DNA of 64,000 bases from NCBI GenBank assembly GCA_018136815.1, contig CM030931.1, forward strand, positions 9,048,389 to 9,112,388, read 5' to 3'. The notes under the pieces were generated by a model. The model ran no database searches, was not told where the DNA came from, and saw only the letters and a program-made list of their open reading frames with translations. This DNA is from Isochrysis galbana. Its lineage: Eukaryota; Haptophyta; Isochrysidales; Isochrysidaceae. This document shows positions 53,440 to 61,702 of this stretch, piece by piece. The position numbers were made by a program, and so were the translations under genes. How positions within the stretch are numbered: position 1 is the first letter of the stretch; each line of letters begins with the position of its first letter.

Positions 53440-55287
53440 CTATGGGGAGAGCACACCGCGCTTTCGTTGTTGCTCGAGGAGCTCGTCGCGCTGCCGATCG
53501 ACGCGCAAATCAGCAAGGCTCGGACGATGTGTGCTGGTGACTGAGCTGCGGCGCGTTCCCTTGCGTCTGCCGAGAACGATGCCACGATTACGCTTCTCCT
53601 CGCGCTCCTTTTGCAAACGCCCCTCCGCCAACAAACCGTCCATGAGCTTCAACAAGGCCTCGTTGGTGGCCAGTAGCTCCGTGAACTGCTCGATGTTGAT
53701 GCCTGCCGTATGCCCGCTAGTGGTGAAACGCTTCGATAGCTGCTCCGCCTCGGCCAGGTTGAAGCCGACCTTGACGGCCGCGGCAAGCAGCTCGTTGAGA
53801 TCGATGTCGCCCGAATGGTCGACGTCAATCATCCCAAATATTTCGACAATTTCCGCACGGCGCAGCACCGCCTTCTGGCGCCTCCGGGAACGCTGCCGCT
53901 CCTCCTCATGGTCGTTCGCTATATGCATCATTTCATTCAGCTGTTGGCGGGTAGCTTGGGTGAAGTGAAGCGCGAGCACCTGCTCAAAGTCGAGGAAGAT
54001 CTGACTATTCTCGACGGAGGTTGGCTTAATCTCCGCCAAGGAGAGTGTTCGATCAAGAGCCTGCCGGTGCAGCTCGTACAGATTGATCACCTCGCTGCGG
54101 AGCTTTGCCGCCTTCGCTAGTGCCTTATTCGCCTCGACTCGCCCTTCGGCAACCTTGCTGCGGCCGCTTGCTCGGCGTGGGGCGAGCGCACCCTCGCCGG
54201 GCTTGTCCTTGTTGGCGTCAGCGTCATTTTCCATTCTCCTCGAAGCCTTTTTGTCCCCCTCGTACTGACTGGCGGCGCCCTTCTGTGTAGAGCCGAATTG
54301 ACTGTCTCGCTGCTGGAGATCACCAGGAGAAGGACGCGTCTCCTGCCATCGCGGCTGCAGGCTAAACTCGGGCGATGACGCTGAGCCGCGAAGAGTGGCT
54401 GCAAACGAGGCTTCTTGCCCGTCGAGCGCCCTAAGGAGCTTCTTAGCCGAGTTGTTGTGCTTGTACGCCATTGCTAACGGCGGGCCAGACCCACCAGCTG
54501 AAAGTCGAGGGAGCGGTGTAAGATCGCCAGCAATAGAGAGTCGCGATCGCATGCCATTGTGCGCGACGTCTCGCAGCCGCCTTTCATCCATCCTTGCCCG
54601 CGTCGCTGACGTCGCCTCTGATTGGGAACGGTTCAATGGAGCGAGCCGTGTCTGCGCAGCGCTGGATGCTCGCGGGCTCAAAATAACGCGTGGCGATTTG
54701 ATGCCGCGTTGCACGGGTGCTGAAAAGCGAGGGCGGCTCGGCCGCTCTCCAGGGGACGCGGGTGATGAAACAGTAGGCAGCACTGGCAAGGGAGATGCGT
54801 CGCAAGCAAGCTGCATCGGACTGCCAGCAACACTTGACGCAGAGGGCTGTTGCGAGGGCAGCTTGCGAGAGCCGAGAAAGCATCTTTCTGGTTGAGAGAG
54901 CCGGTGACGAGCCAGCTGACCTCGTGCATCTATGGCCCGCTGGCTCTCAGCCTCGTCGCCAGAGTGGTGCCCAGCAGAGGGACCACAGTGCGCACTGTCC
55001 GCTCCATTGCGCTCGTCCTTAGCCTTGATGACCACGGGTGCCTCGCTGGCGGCCTCGCGAGCGGCGGTACTCCCGGCCGGTGTGACCATACTCGGCCGCG
55101 GCTTTGCGATCGAGGCGCGACGGAGCGCGGCTGCCTTGGCCAGCCTTGCAGCCTCTCGCATCTGCTCCCACTCGACCGCGTGGCTCTCCTCCTCGGCCGA
55201 GGGGGCATCAGCGAGGCGCATCCTCGCCTTGTGTATCTCGGCTGTGAGCGTAGGCACGTGCGTCGGCCCGCTCGTCTGCACCGCCAT
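53440..55287 (-). CDS. EF-hand protein with coiled coil (615 aa)
   Basis: Single exon; ATG 55287 (MAVQTSGPTHV). The longer open frame upstream is translation of the GA/CT tract. One canonical EF-hand loop, DVDHSGDIDLNEL, lies near residues 485-497, with calcium-ligand positions D, D, S, D, D and the final E in place. A second, degenerate hand without acidic ligands may follow (TTSGHTAGINIEQF). Upstream are basic disordered segments with many SP/TP sites and a helical stretch (EANKALAKAAKLRSEV ... HRQALDRTL). The C-terminus is strongly basic (RKGTRRSS, RDELLEQQRKRG). Calcium-regulated cytoskeletal or flagellar function is plausible but not shown. No named family. Confidence 0.78.
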   Translation of the reverse strand: MAVQTSGPTHVPTLTAEIHKARMRLADAPSAEEESHAVEWEQMREAARLAKAAALRRASIAKPRPSMVTPAGSTAAREAASEAPVVIKAKDERNGADSAHCGPSAGHHSGDEAESQRAIDARGQLARHRLSQPERCFLGSRKLPSQQPSASSVAGSPMQLACDASPLPVLPTVSSPASPGERPSRPRFSAPVQRGIKSPRVILSPRASSAAQTRLAPLNRSQSEATSATRARMDERRLRDVAHNGMRSRLSIAGDLTPLPRLSAGGSGPPLAMAYKHNNSAKKLLRALDGQEASFAATLRGSASSPEFSLQPRWQETRPSPGDLQQRDSQFGSTQKGAASQYEGDKKASRRMENDADANKDKPGEGALAPRRASGRSKVAEGRVEANKALAKAAKLRSEVINLYELHRQALDRTLSLAEIKPTSVENSQIFLDFEQVLALHFTQATRQQLNEMMHIANDHEEERQRSRRRQKAVLRRAEIVEIFGMIDVDHSGDIDLNELLAAAVKVGFNLAEAEQLSKRFTTSGHTAGINIEQFTELLATNEALLKLMDGLLAEGRLQKEREEKRNRGIVLGRRKGTRRSSVTSTHRPSLADLRVDRQRDELLEQQRKRGVLSP

Positions 55288-55374
55288 CGCGGCGTGCCGA
55301 CGGCGGTGAGAGAAGGGGTAGGGTGACAAGGGACGGAGGGTGGAGTGACGGTGGCAGGGGTGCGCAGCCCGTAA

Positions 55375-55375
55375 A

Positions 55376-55428
<53 letters not shown>

Positions 55429-55545
55429 TTCTCTCTCTCGCCCCTTCTCTCTTTCTCTCCTCTCCCCCCCCCCCCTCCTCCCCCTCCCCCTCCCCCCCCC
55501 CTCCAGCCGGCCGAGAGGTCGTGAAATCGAAACGTACGAACAACG
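55375..55545. repeat. CT microsatellite and C-runs before EF-hand gene
   Basis: (CT) about 22 times, then CTTTCTCT and C-run mixture on the plus strand, 90-260 nt upstream of ATG 55287. Confidence 0.9.
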
Positions 55546-56591
55546 CGGCCGCCCACACAGCGCGCGCGCAGCTAGAGAGAGAGAGAGGACGGAAGTGAAG
55601 GGCGAGTGCACTTCCACACACATTCCACTCTCCACGGCTCTTTTCTCTCTCTCCGCTTTCCTCTCCCACTCGCTCGCGCCGATCTGTTCCGTGAACGAGG
55701 GAAGCGAGCAGTTGTGAGAAGTGTTCGATTGAATGTGAAAACTCAAAATAGACCAGAAGATCATCTCTCCTTCCGGTGCCTTTTTCATTTTGTATTCATT
55801 GGTCATTGGCCCGAGAGAACTTTTTAATTTACACTGGTCTTCAAGTCTCTGCTGGTCTATTTGTAAGAATCTTGCGGCGTCACAACAGACATTTGCAACG
55901 AAGATACTGAAACCTCAGGTTCAGGTTCGTTTTCTCTCTCTTCTCTCCTCTCTCTCTCTCTCTCCGCACTTCAGGGCGTTCCTTGAATGATAATAATAAT
56001 ATAAAAACTTTTCATATTCCCTCCTCACACGTGGCACTGGAACACACCTTCGTAGCCACGCCCAAGCCCATCCATTCCCCTTCCTCACCCTCATTCCTCA
56101 TTTCCCGCCTTGCGGCAAACACTCCCCTCGTGCTCTCGTGCTCTACTTAGGTGTCGTTCCGTCAATTGTGGGACATCAGTCGAATTGAGCGATCACAAAT
56201 GTCCAAAGTTGTATATAGAGCAGTATTTTAAAATTAATGAAGACTAGCATAACAACTTTTTTCTCTGCTTTCCCCCGCGGTGCATGTTCCCCCGAGGGGG
56301 ACGCCGTGTCAACGCTTTTCCTCTGCGTTTCCTCTAAGCCTCTAAGGCCGACAACTACATAAACACGCAGTTTAAGAGATATTTCGCACGGAGCACCTGT
56401 GATGACTTGCAATCACATCGTGCACGCCGTGCATGGGCACGGCGCGATGTGCATCGGTCCCCCCGCGGAGACGCCGTGCGTGCGCATGCCAAACTTTTTC
56501 CCTTTGCGTACCCTCTAAGGCCCACAACTACGTAAACAATAAAAAATAATTACAACTGGGAATATCGGCGGCTGCACTGAGCCGCTGGCCG
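55546..56591. other. Intergenic with repeat A and C-like pieces
   Basis: Holds the reversed family A copy (55995-56153). Two related blocks at about 56275-56365 and 56458-56545 both contain cgcggNgacgccgtg-like sequence, a tttNcctNtgcgt segment, then ctctaaggccnacaactac and gtaaac. The second begins like the 5' part of repeat C at 18478. Confidence 0.45.
55995..56153 (-). repeat. Repeat family A, minus-oriented copy
   Basis: Reverse complement reads acttttcatattcc edge inverted, ggcgtggctacg, GTTTGCCGCAAGGCGGG and gtagagcacgag, in the same order as 52740-52906. Confidence 0.75.
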
Positions 56592-57272
56592 ATGCCGCAC
56601 GCCGACGCAGGTGAAGACGCAGGTGAAGATGTCCCAGCAAGCCCTGCAGAGACCCCGCCAGAGCCCGGGGGCGGGCGGGCGGGTCAACTGAGCGCCCCGG
56701 CTTGCATTAATGGTCATGTCTCGGGCCTAGGCTCCTTCAGACGGCGAAGGGGTAGCGTTGCGCACTCCCGGGGTTGCTGGAGTGCTGCAGCGACAAACTG
56801 CGAGGATGCTGCTGAGGCCGTAGAGGTCGCCAGTCGAGCGCCCGAAGTCAGTGGTGTCGCAGATTTGGCAACCAGTGGTGAGTCAGGCGCTCTCCGGCTG
56901 GGCTCCTTCAGAAGGCGAAGGCTTAGCGTCACGCATTCCCAGTGTTGCGGGAGTGGTGCAGCTTGCGAGAGTGCTGCAGCGACGAACGGCCCGGATGCTG
57001 CCGGGGCAGCAGAGGTGGCCCTTTGCACGCCCGACTTCAGCAGTGGCGCAGAAACGCCGTCGATGAACGGGGAGGGCGGAATGCGCATAGCGGACGCCGA
57101 TCGAGACGCCTGCACGAGCGGTGGCATGGATGCATGTGCTGCTGCATCATGGGTACCATCGCGAAGTTCGCCTCATACTCTGTGGGCGCACTCAATTATT
57201 GCGCTTCCCATGTCCGCGCCAATGTTGGTTGCGCCCATGCGGTCTCGGTTCAAGAGAATACCTCTCTCTTGA
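56592..57272 (+). CDS. Predicted ORF with duplicated LGSFRRRR unit
   Basis: 226-codon frame from a true ATG. It contains two copies of a unit of about 55 residues, each starting LGSFRRRRxSVxHS and continuing through Ala-rich DAAxAxEVA. RRRxS is a basophilic-kinase-type site. The rest is Gly/Ser/Ala-rich. Just downstream in another frame the sequence reads VDSLGRSALM before a gtgagc donor-like site (57355), resembling an ankyrin unit. The real gene may therefore be spliced and continue to the AT-rich block that starts about 57390. No family is recognised, and the true exon limits are unknown. Confidence 0.35.
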   Translation: MPHADAGEDAGEDVPASPAETPPEPGGGRAGQLSAPACINGHVSGLGSFRRRRGSVAHSRGCWSAAATNCEDAAEAVEVASRAPEVSGVADLATSGESGALRLGSFRRRRLSVTHSQCCGSGAACESAAATNGPDAAGAAEVALCTPDFSSGAETPSMNGEGGMRIADADRDACTSGGMDACAAASWVPSRSSPHTLWAHSIIALPMSAPMLVAPMRSRFKRIPLS

Positions 57273-57349
57273 CCACTCGGACCGCAGTCTGGGTTCAGGC
57301 ATTGACGTAGCCCCCCTTGCCGCGGTGGACTCGCTCGGCAGGAGCGCAC

Positions 57350-57682
57350 TCATGGTGAGCTCGACCCGGTGTCCTGGGACCGAGCTTTTTTGTATTTGAT
57401 GTTGCTGGGCCTTGTGGGTTCAATCTTTACGGGAGCTGAACCCGAATCGATAAGCGGCCTTTTGTTTTCAATCTTTACTTGGGAAGCTGAACCCGAATCG
57501 ACACCTTTTAGCAATTCTTGGAGGTGGGGAGTTAATTCCGAATCGACGTGAGCTTTGATTGTACGAAGCAGATCATCACGACTCATATCGATGATTGTTT
57601 TCGCAGTGAATTTCTTGCTCAAGAGAGTGTGTATCATGTAAACCAGTGTGAATGAATGATTTATCAGCCTCGCAAATGGCAT
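57350..57682 (-). pseudogene. AT-rich virus-like relic 2
   Basis: Minus-strand frame from ATG 57682 to a stop at 57350, about 110 codons. It has TIIDMSRDDLLRTIKAHVD followed by a tandem pair of DSGSA..VKIE units and a basic tail. Upstream (57680-57860) another frame reads PNLWTYTFECKCLFSSFDF and HAICEADKSF, so the original gene was longer and frameshifted. AT-rich composition continues to about 58140 (including KKWTITLKNSSH). It resembles the 45.1-48.1 kb island in composition. The family is not recognised. Confidence 0.4.
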
Positions 57683-58118
57683 GTAAGGTGTCTTTAATGT
57701 TCGTATTGTGCTTGAAATCGAATGAACTGAATAAGCACTTACATTCGAAAGTGTACGTCCACAAATTTGGGTTCGACTCAAGCAGCATGCATCCTCAGGG
57801 AGTTGTTGCTCCCCCCCGGGTTGACCCCAACCGGCGGCGGCGGACTACGGACTAATGCTGTCCAATGCTTCCGCCATAACCTGCATGGCAGATTTATAAG
57901 TGCCACATGGCGGAAAGAGAGGTGTGATGAATTTTTTAAAGTTATCGTCCATTTTTTTATTATCCATTGCAATCGCTTGCGTATTACATCATCAGTCATC
58001 AGCCACCATTCCATTTGTAGACATGGTTGAGCACTGTGAGGTGGGTGCCTTTGCTCAAATACTAGAAGATTTTTTTTGTACCGGTGCATCGCGTATTTGG
58101 AAACGAGGGGTACCAAAT

Positions 58119-58760
58119 GAAAGCAAACGACCTGCCACTTTCTCCGAGTGCCCATCGATGAAGAAGCCGACTACAAATGCTTTAGGCGCGGCAAGTTCGC
58201 ATCGCTTGAAGCGCTCGCCGCACATTCACGCGCTGCGCTTCATATCCATAGCAAAGAGGAACATGCCGCGCTCCTCTCCGTCGTTGACACCGTTCTTGAG
58301 GAGACACAGCCGGCGTTCAAGAAGCGCAAGTTCAACCGGCCTAATCCTCCCCAAGTTGAACTAGAGCTACTTCAATCAGTTCCAACTCTGCTAGTCACGT
58401 TTGTGAAGGAGAAAGCAGAGGATTACGACTCCAAGAACAAGTTGGTGAAGGAGTTTGGCGGACACGCGGCTGCCGTGATGTACCCACTGTACTCGCCGAG
58501 GGGATACAGCGGGAGGGCCATCCCGGCCTGGTCAAGCTCAAGCAAGAATGCAAAGTCGGCAGCGGTGCGCTGCCCGCCCATTCCCTACACGCACCCAAGT
58601 CCGCCTCCATACCTCACGTACGCCTCATGCTGCACAGGAATGCAAGGAGACACTTGCACTTCATTCGGGCGTTGAGGCCGTGCGCTGGGCGAAAAGCAGC
58701 GATCTGGACGCGAAGGTTGCGAAAAAACTGCAGGGCATGTGGGCGAGCAATGCAATGTGA
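58119..58760 (+). CDS. Unknown conserved-looking gene, 5' end missing
   Basis: Exon up to 58474 and exon 58638-58760 join in phase 0 (163-nt GT-AG intron). The product ends KLVKEFGGHAAA-ECKETLALHSGVEAVRWA ... KLQGMWASNAM. Upstream are FRRGKFASLEALAAHSRAAL, EEHAALLSVVDTVLEE and a basic KKRKFNRPNPP stretch. Codon use is host-like (GC-rich). The frame is open only from 58121 and has no ATG before the protein-like part; GTG 58148 is the only start-like codon. The AT-rich block ends just upstream, so the true 5' exons may have been displaced. I do not recognise the family. Confidence 0.5.
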
Positions 58761-59231
58761 CTGGCCGGCGGCCGACGCGCGCGTAGTGTGAAGGGACCCG
58801 CGTGCGTGAGGCGGTATGAAGAGGGCGTGCGCTTGCATGGATGGCGCGTGACTTTGTCGATCCCGTTCGTTTCGGTGTTGATTTCAAAAGAAATAGATGA
58901 GTAAAATAATAGGAAGGATACCCCCAGTGTGACTGAAATGCATGGCTTAGTCGCACGGAGTGGGGGGGGGGGGGCAGTCACAATGGGGACGGTAGAAGTC
59001 CCGCGCCTTTGGCGCGGAGGAGGGGGGGGTTATTAGAAGTCACAAGTGTCAGAGCGGGGACGGTAGAAGTCCCGCACCTTCATGCGCGTGAATAGGAGCG
59101 CATCGACCCGCACGTCGAATGACGTGAACCAGGTGCCGCGAACGACGGCATTCTAAACCCCCGGCGCATAGCCCCATCGCAAGTAATTAGAATGCAGGAC
59201 GAAAAGCTAAGAATAATGTGGGATATCAGTT
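58761..59231. other. Short intergenic with repeat E tandem pair
   Basis: Between the unknown plus-strand gene and the 3' end of NOC3. It contains a G-run (58962-58974) and the two family E units; nothing else is recognised. Confidence 0.5.
58975..59081 (+). repeat. Repeat family E, copies 2 and 3 in tandem
   Basis: 58975-59010 and 59036-59081 share gtcacaa, ggggacggtagaagtcccgc and a ctt ending with 2691-2740, each with a G-run just 5'. Spacing between copies is 61 nt. Confidence 0.75.
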
Positions 59232-61181
59232 TCACCCTCGCATTAACCTACGGAAATCGATGCACGATGCATCGGCATCCTCTACGGCGACATTTACGGC
59301 TTCGCCCAGCGCACTGGAAAAAGAAGAATCAGCGGCAGCGCTGGTTCCGCGGTTGGCGAGCTTTCCCGCTCTCCCATTACTATCGTTGGCAAGCTTGCGC
59401 TTTGCTGGCGTTTGCGGCGGTGGGTTGAATGCTCCCGAAGCATCTGAATACGCAACCATCAGCCTCAACGGAGTGGCGTTTGCAAAGCGAGGTTGGAGCG
59501 GTTCCCCCTGCGCAAGCTTGCGTGCGATCTGGGCCACGGAAGGATGGTAGTGATGAGAGAGCAGGGAAAGAATCCATGCTGTCGATTGTAGTGAGCTTGG
59601 CGAGTCAACGTCGTCCCTCGAGGAAGCGTGTTGCAAGGTGAGTGGGGGGCCTGCACGGTCCGACCCGTCCAACACGATATTCACACGTGGACAAGCGATG
59701 AGTAGCCGAGATGCCGCAACAAGCACGGCGATAGCATGCCCGTGCGGCAAACTCGCGGCGCATTCAAGCAGCCGCACGAAGAATGAAGCAACGCGAGCAG
59801 CGAGCAGTGCCGAGCGCTGCTTGCACAGGTGCTCCAAGCAATCAAGGGCCGTTGCGAGTGTCCGAGGCTCATGAATGACGGCGGGCTCATCAAACAAAGT
59901 GAACAGCCGCTGCTGAACGTCGCGCATGTCTACCGTGAGCGCCGAGCCATGCCCCGAAAGCAGTCGTAGCAGAGCGTGAACACAGTGAAGGGCGGCCGTT
60001 GGTGAGAGCAATGAAGGATTGCGTAAGATGTTTCGTAGGTTGGCCACGAGGTCAAGGAGAAGCTCAATGTTGACCTGATGGGCGAACTTGGCGATGCCCT
60101 GCAGCGTCACCGGCATCAGTGGCCCTGCTGGGTTCTTTTTGACGACGCGAGCATAAGAAACGAATAGCTGCTCCAGCACGGACGCCTGTTTCAGCTGCAT
60201 GTTTCCTCGGTCACCGGCTGCTGCAGCTAGCTCCTTTGCCACCGGGTCAAGAGCTTGTCTCCTCATTTTCCCCTTTCGCTTGCCCCATCGCTCGTCTTTC
60301 GTGCTGCTGCTGCCGGCGGTGGCCCCATCAAGGCGCAGATGAAGCCATGTTTCGAGAAGCGCCGGCTTCACGTTGAAGCTAGATGAGCGAAGCAGCGCGG
60401 CCATATGGCGCACCGCAATGAGGGCGGGGTCGCCAGCGGGTTCCGTCTCAAAGAGGTCAATGAAGGCGCGCAATGCCAGGGTCCGTGGCTCTTCGTCTGC
60501 CCAATTGCACACCGGTGCCAACGCTCCGATGAGCGCTTCGTTCGAATTGAAGTCTTTGGCTTTGCCAAGTAGGGCGGCAAGGCCCTTTACACCAGCAAGC
60601 CGCTGTGTCTCGGTAGTCCCACGCAGCCAATTGCGAAGCATCGCAAGCGTGGTCTCGTAGCCGTTGAGGAGCGCCTTCTCATACGCACGTAAGCTCTCTA
60701 TCTCTGCAGACACTTTCATGGCGAGTTCTTTATCGGTCGGCAAGCGGATTCGGTAGGATGGGATGATGTCGCAGAGCACGGCCACCAGGCTGAGCGCCGC
60801 GAGGCGCTGGGCAGCTGGCGAAGTGTCGTGCTTGGCGTAGTCCTGAAGCTGCTGCAGCAAGCCGATATTCTTGTGAGGCGAATGCAGGAGCGAGGCCGAT
60901 AGTTTTGCAATGGCTGCACGCTTCTGCGCGAATGTGAGCTCAACGGCTGGCTCGACAGACTCGCTTCCCTTGCTGCCCTTCCTCTGTGTATCGGCTCGCT
61001 TCCCCTTCTTGCGCGGCTCTCCCTTCTGCTGCGGCGCGGCCTTGGCGTGGCGGGCCTGCCATCGGCCGTCCTCCTGCCTGACTGGCAGCAGCTCCCGTTT
61101 CCCCGCGCCCACTTCCTCCTTCACCGAGCGTGGCCTCCGCTCGTACGACTGGGTGTCGTCCTCCCGCTTCCATCGGCCCAT
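59232..61181 (-). CDS. NOC3: Nucleolar complex protein 3 (NOC3)
   Basis: NOC3 works with NOC2 in pre-60S ribosome assembly and nuclear export, and in yeast also in replication licensing. Single exon, 649 aa from ATG 61181 (MGRWKRED); the longer frame upstream offers only GTG. The N-terminus is basic (nucleolar-type). Residues about 85-185 match the NOC3 domain: FAQKRAAIAKLSASLL, SPHKNIGLLQQLQDY, then AVLCDIIPSYRIRLPTDKE and KVSAEIESLRAYEKALLNGY. Further on, ASVLEQLFVSYARVVKK and QGIAKFAHQVNIELLLDLV match the conserved CBF/MAK21-like region (FAHLINVEF type). Helical HEAT-like content continues to DFRRLMRG. It is somewhat shorter than yeast Noc3p (about 660) and animal NOC3L (about 800). The assignment is good. 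Confidence 0.85.
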   Translation of the reverse strand: MGRWKREDDTQSYERRPRSVKEEVGAGKRELLPVRQEDGRWQARHAKAAPQQKGEPRKKGKRADTQRKGSKGSESVEPAVELTFAQKRAAIAKLSASLLHSPHKNIGLLQQLQDYAKHDTSPAAQRLAALSLVAVLCDIIPSYRIRLPTDKELAMKVSAEIESLRAYEKALLNGYETTLAMLRNWLRGTTETQRLAGVKGLAALLGKAKDFNSNEALIGALAPVCNWADEEPRTLALRAFIDLFETEPAGDPALIAVRHMAALLRSSSFNVKPALLETWLHLRLDGATAGSSSTKDERWGKRKGKMRRQALDPVAKELAAAAGDRGNMQLKQASVLEQLFVSYARVVKKNPAGPLMPVTLQGIAKFAHQVNIELLLDLVANLRNILRNPSLLSPTAALHCVHALLRLLSGHGSALTVDMRDVQQRLFTLFDEPAVIHEPRTLATALDCLEHLCKQRSALLAARVASFFVRLLECAASLPHGHAIAVLVAASRLLIACPRVNIVLDGSDRAGPPLTLQHASSRDDVDSPSSLQSTAWILSLLSHHYHPSVAQIARKLAQGEPLQPRFANATPLRLMVAYSDASGAFNPPPQTPAKRKLANDSNGRAGKLANRGTSAAADSSFSSALGEAVNVAVEDADASCIDFRRLMRG

Positions 61182-61264
61182 GGCTTGCCCCACCGTCGAC
61201 GTCGTCGCGAGCGCGGCAGGCACACCTTTATTTAGTACCTACCCTATTCTACACTGTAAGCGAG

Positions 61265-61340
61265 GGGGGGGGGGGCCGGGGGCGGGGGCGGGGGTGGGGG
61301 GGAGGGGGGGGGGGGAGGGGGGGGGGGGGAGGGGGGGACG
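61265..61340. repeat. G-run tract upstream of NOC3
   Basis: G-runs broken by single A, C or T on the plus strand, C-rich in the gene sense, about 85-160 nt upstream of ATG 61181. It may have G-quadruplex potential. Confidence 0.8.
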
Positions 61341-61702
61341 CGCGCCCTTCGCCGACGCCTTCAAGAACAAGAAGCTGTTTCCACTACTCCTACTTTGAAG
61401 TCTCTGTACGAGTACGTGAAAGTAAAGTAGTGGTAGTGGCTCAAGAGCCGCGTGCGCGGCGAAAATGTTAGGAATTTTATTTTATTGAATATGCCGCGGA
61501 TCTGAGTGCCCCGCCCCCTTCTTCTGGAATCTAAATCTAGTGCCTAATGTTCAAGCCCACATTTGCGTGTTCGTTCCATGGGCTCGTATAGGTTGGCAAG
61601 ATCTTCCTGATTGCTAATTGTCGTCATGACTAAGTGAGGATTGATCTGCTCCACTACGGAGGATTTGCGCACGACTGAGGAGCTCCCGCAAGTGCAAGCG
61701 GC
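61341..61702. other. Intergenic, weak repeat A tail
   Basis: gtacgtgaaagtaaagtagt near 61411 and ctcaagagccgcgtgcgcgg near 61440 resemble the last 70 nt of family A (cctacgtgagtagaaagtag, ccacggccgcgtgtgcgg). Otherwise it is the 3' flank of the EF-hand gene. Confidence 0.4.

Noticed and set aside
53375-54895. Plus-strand Ser/Arg-rich frames within the EF-hand gene
   Set aside because: They are antisense shadows; the EF-hand motif and continuous 615-codon frame are on the minus strand.
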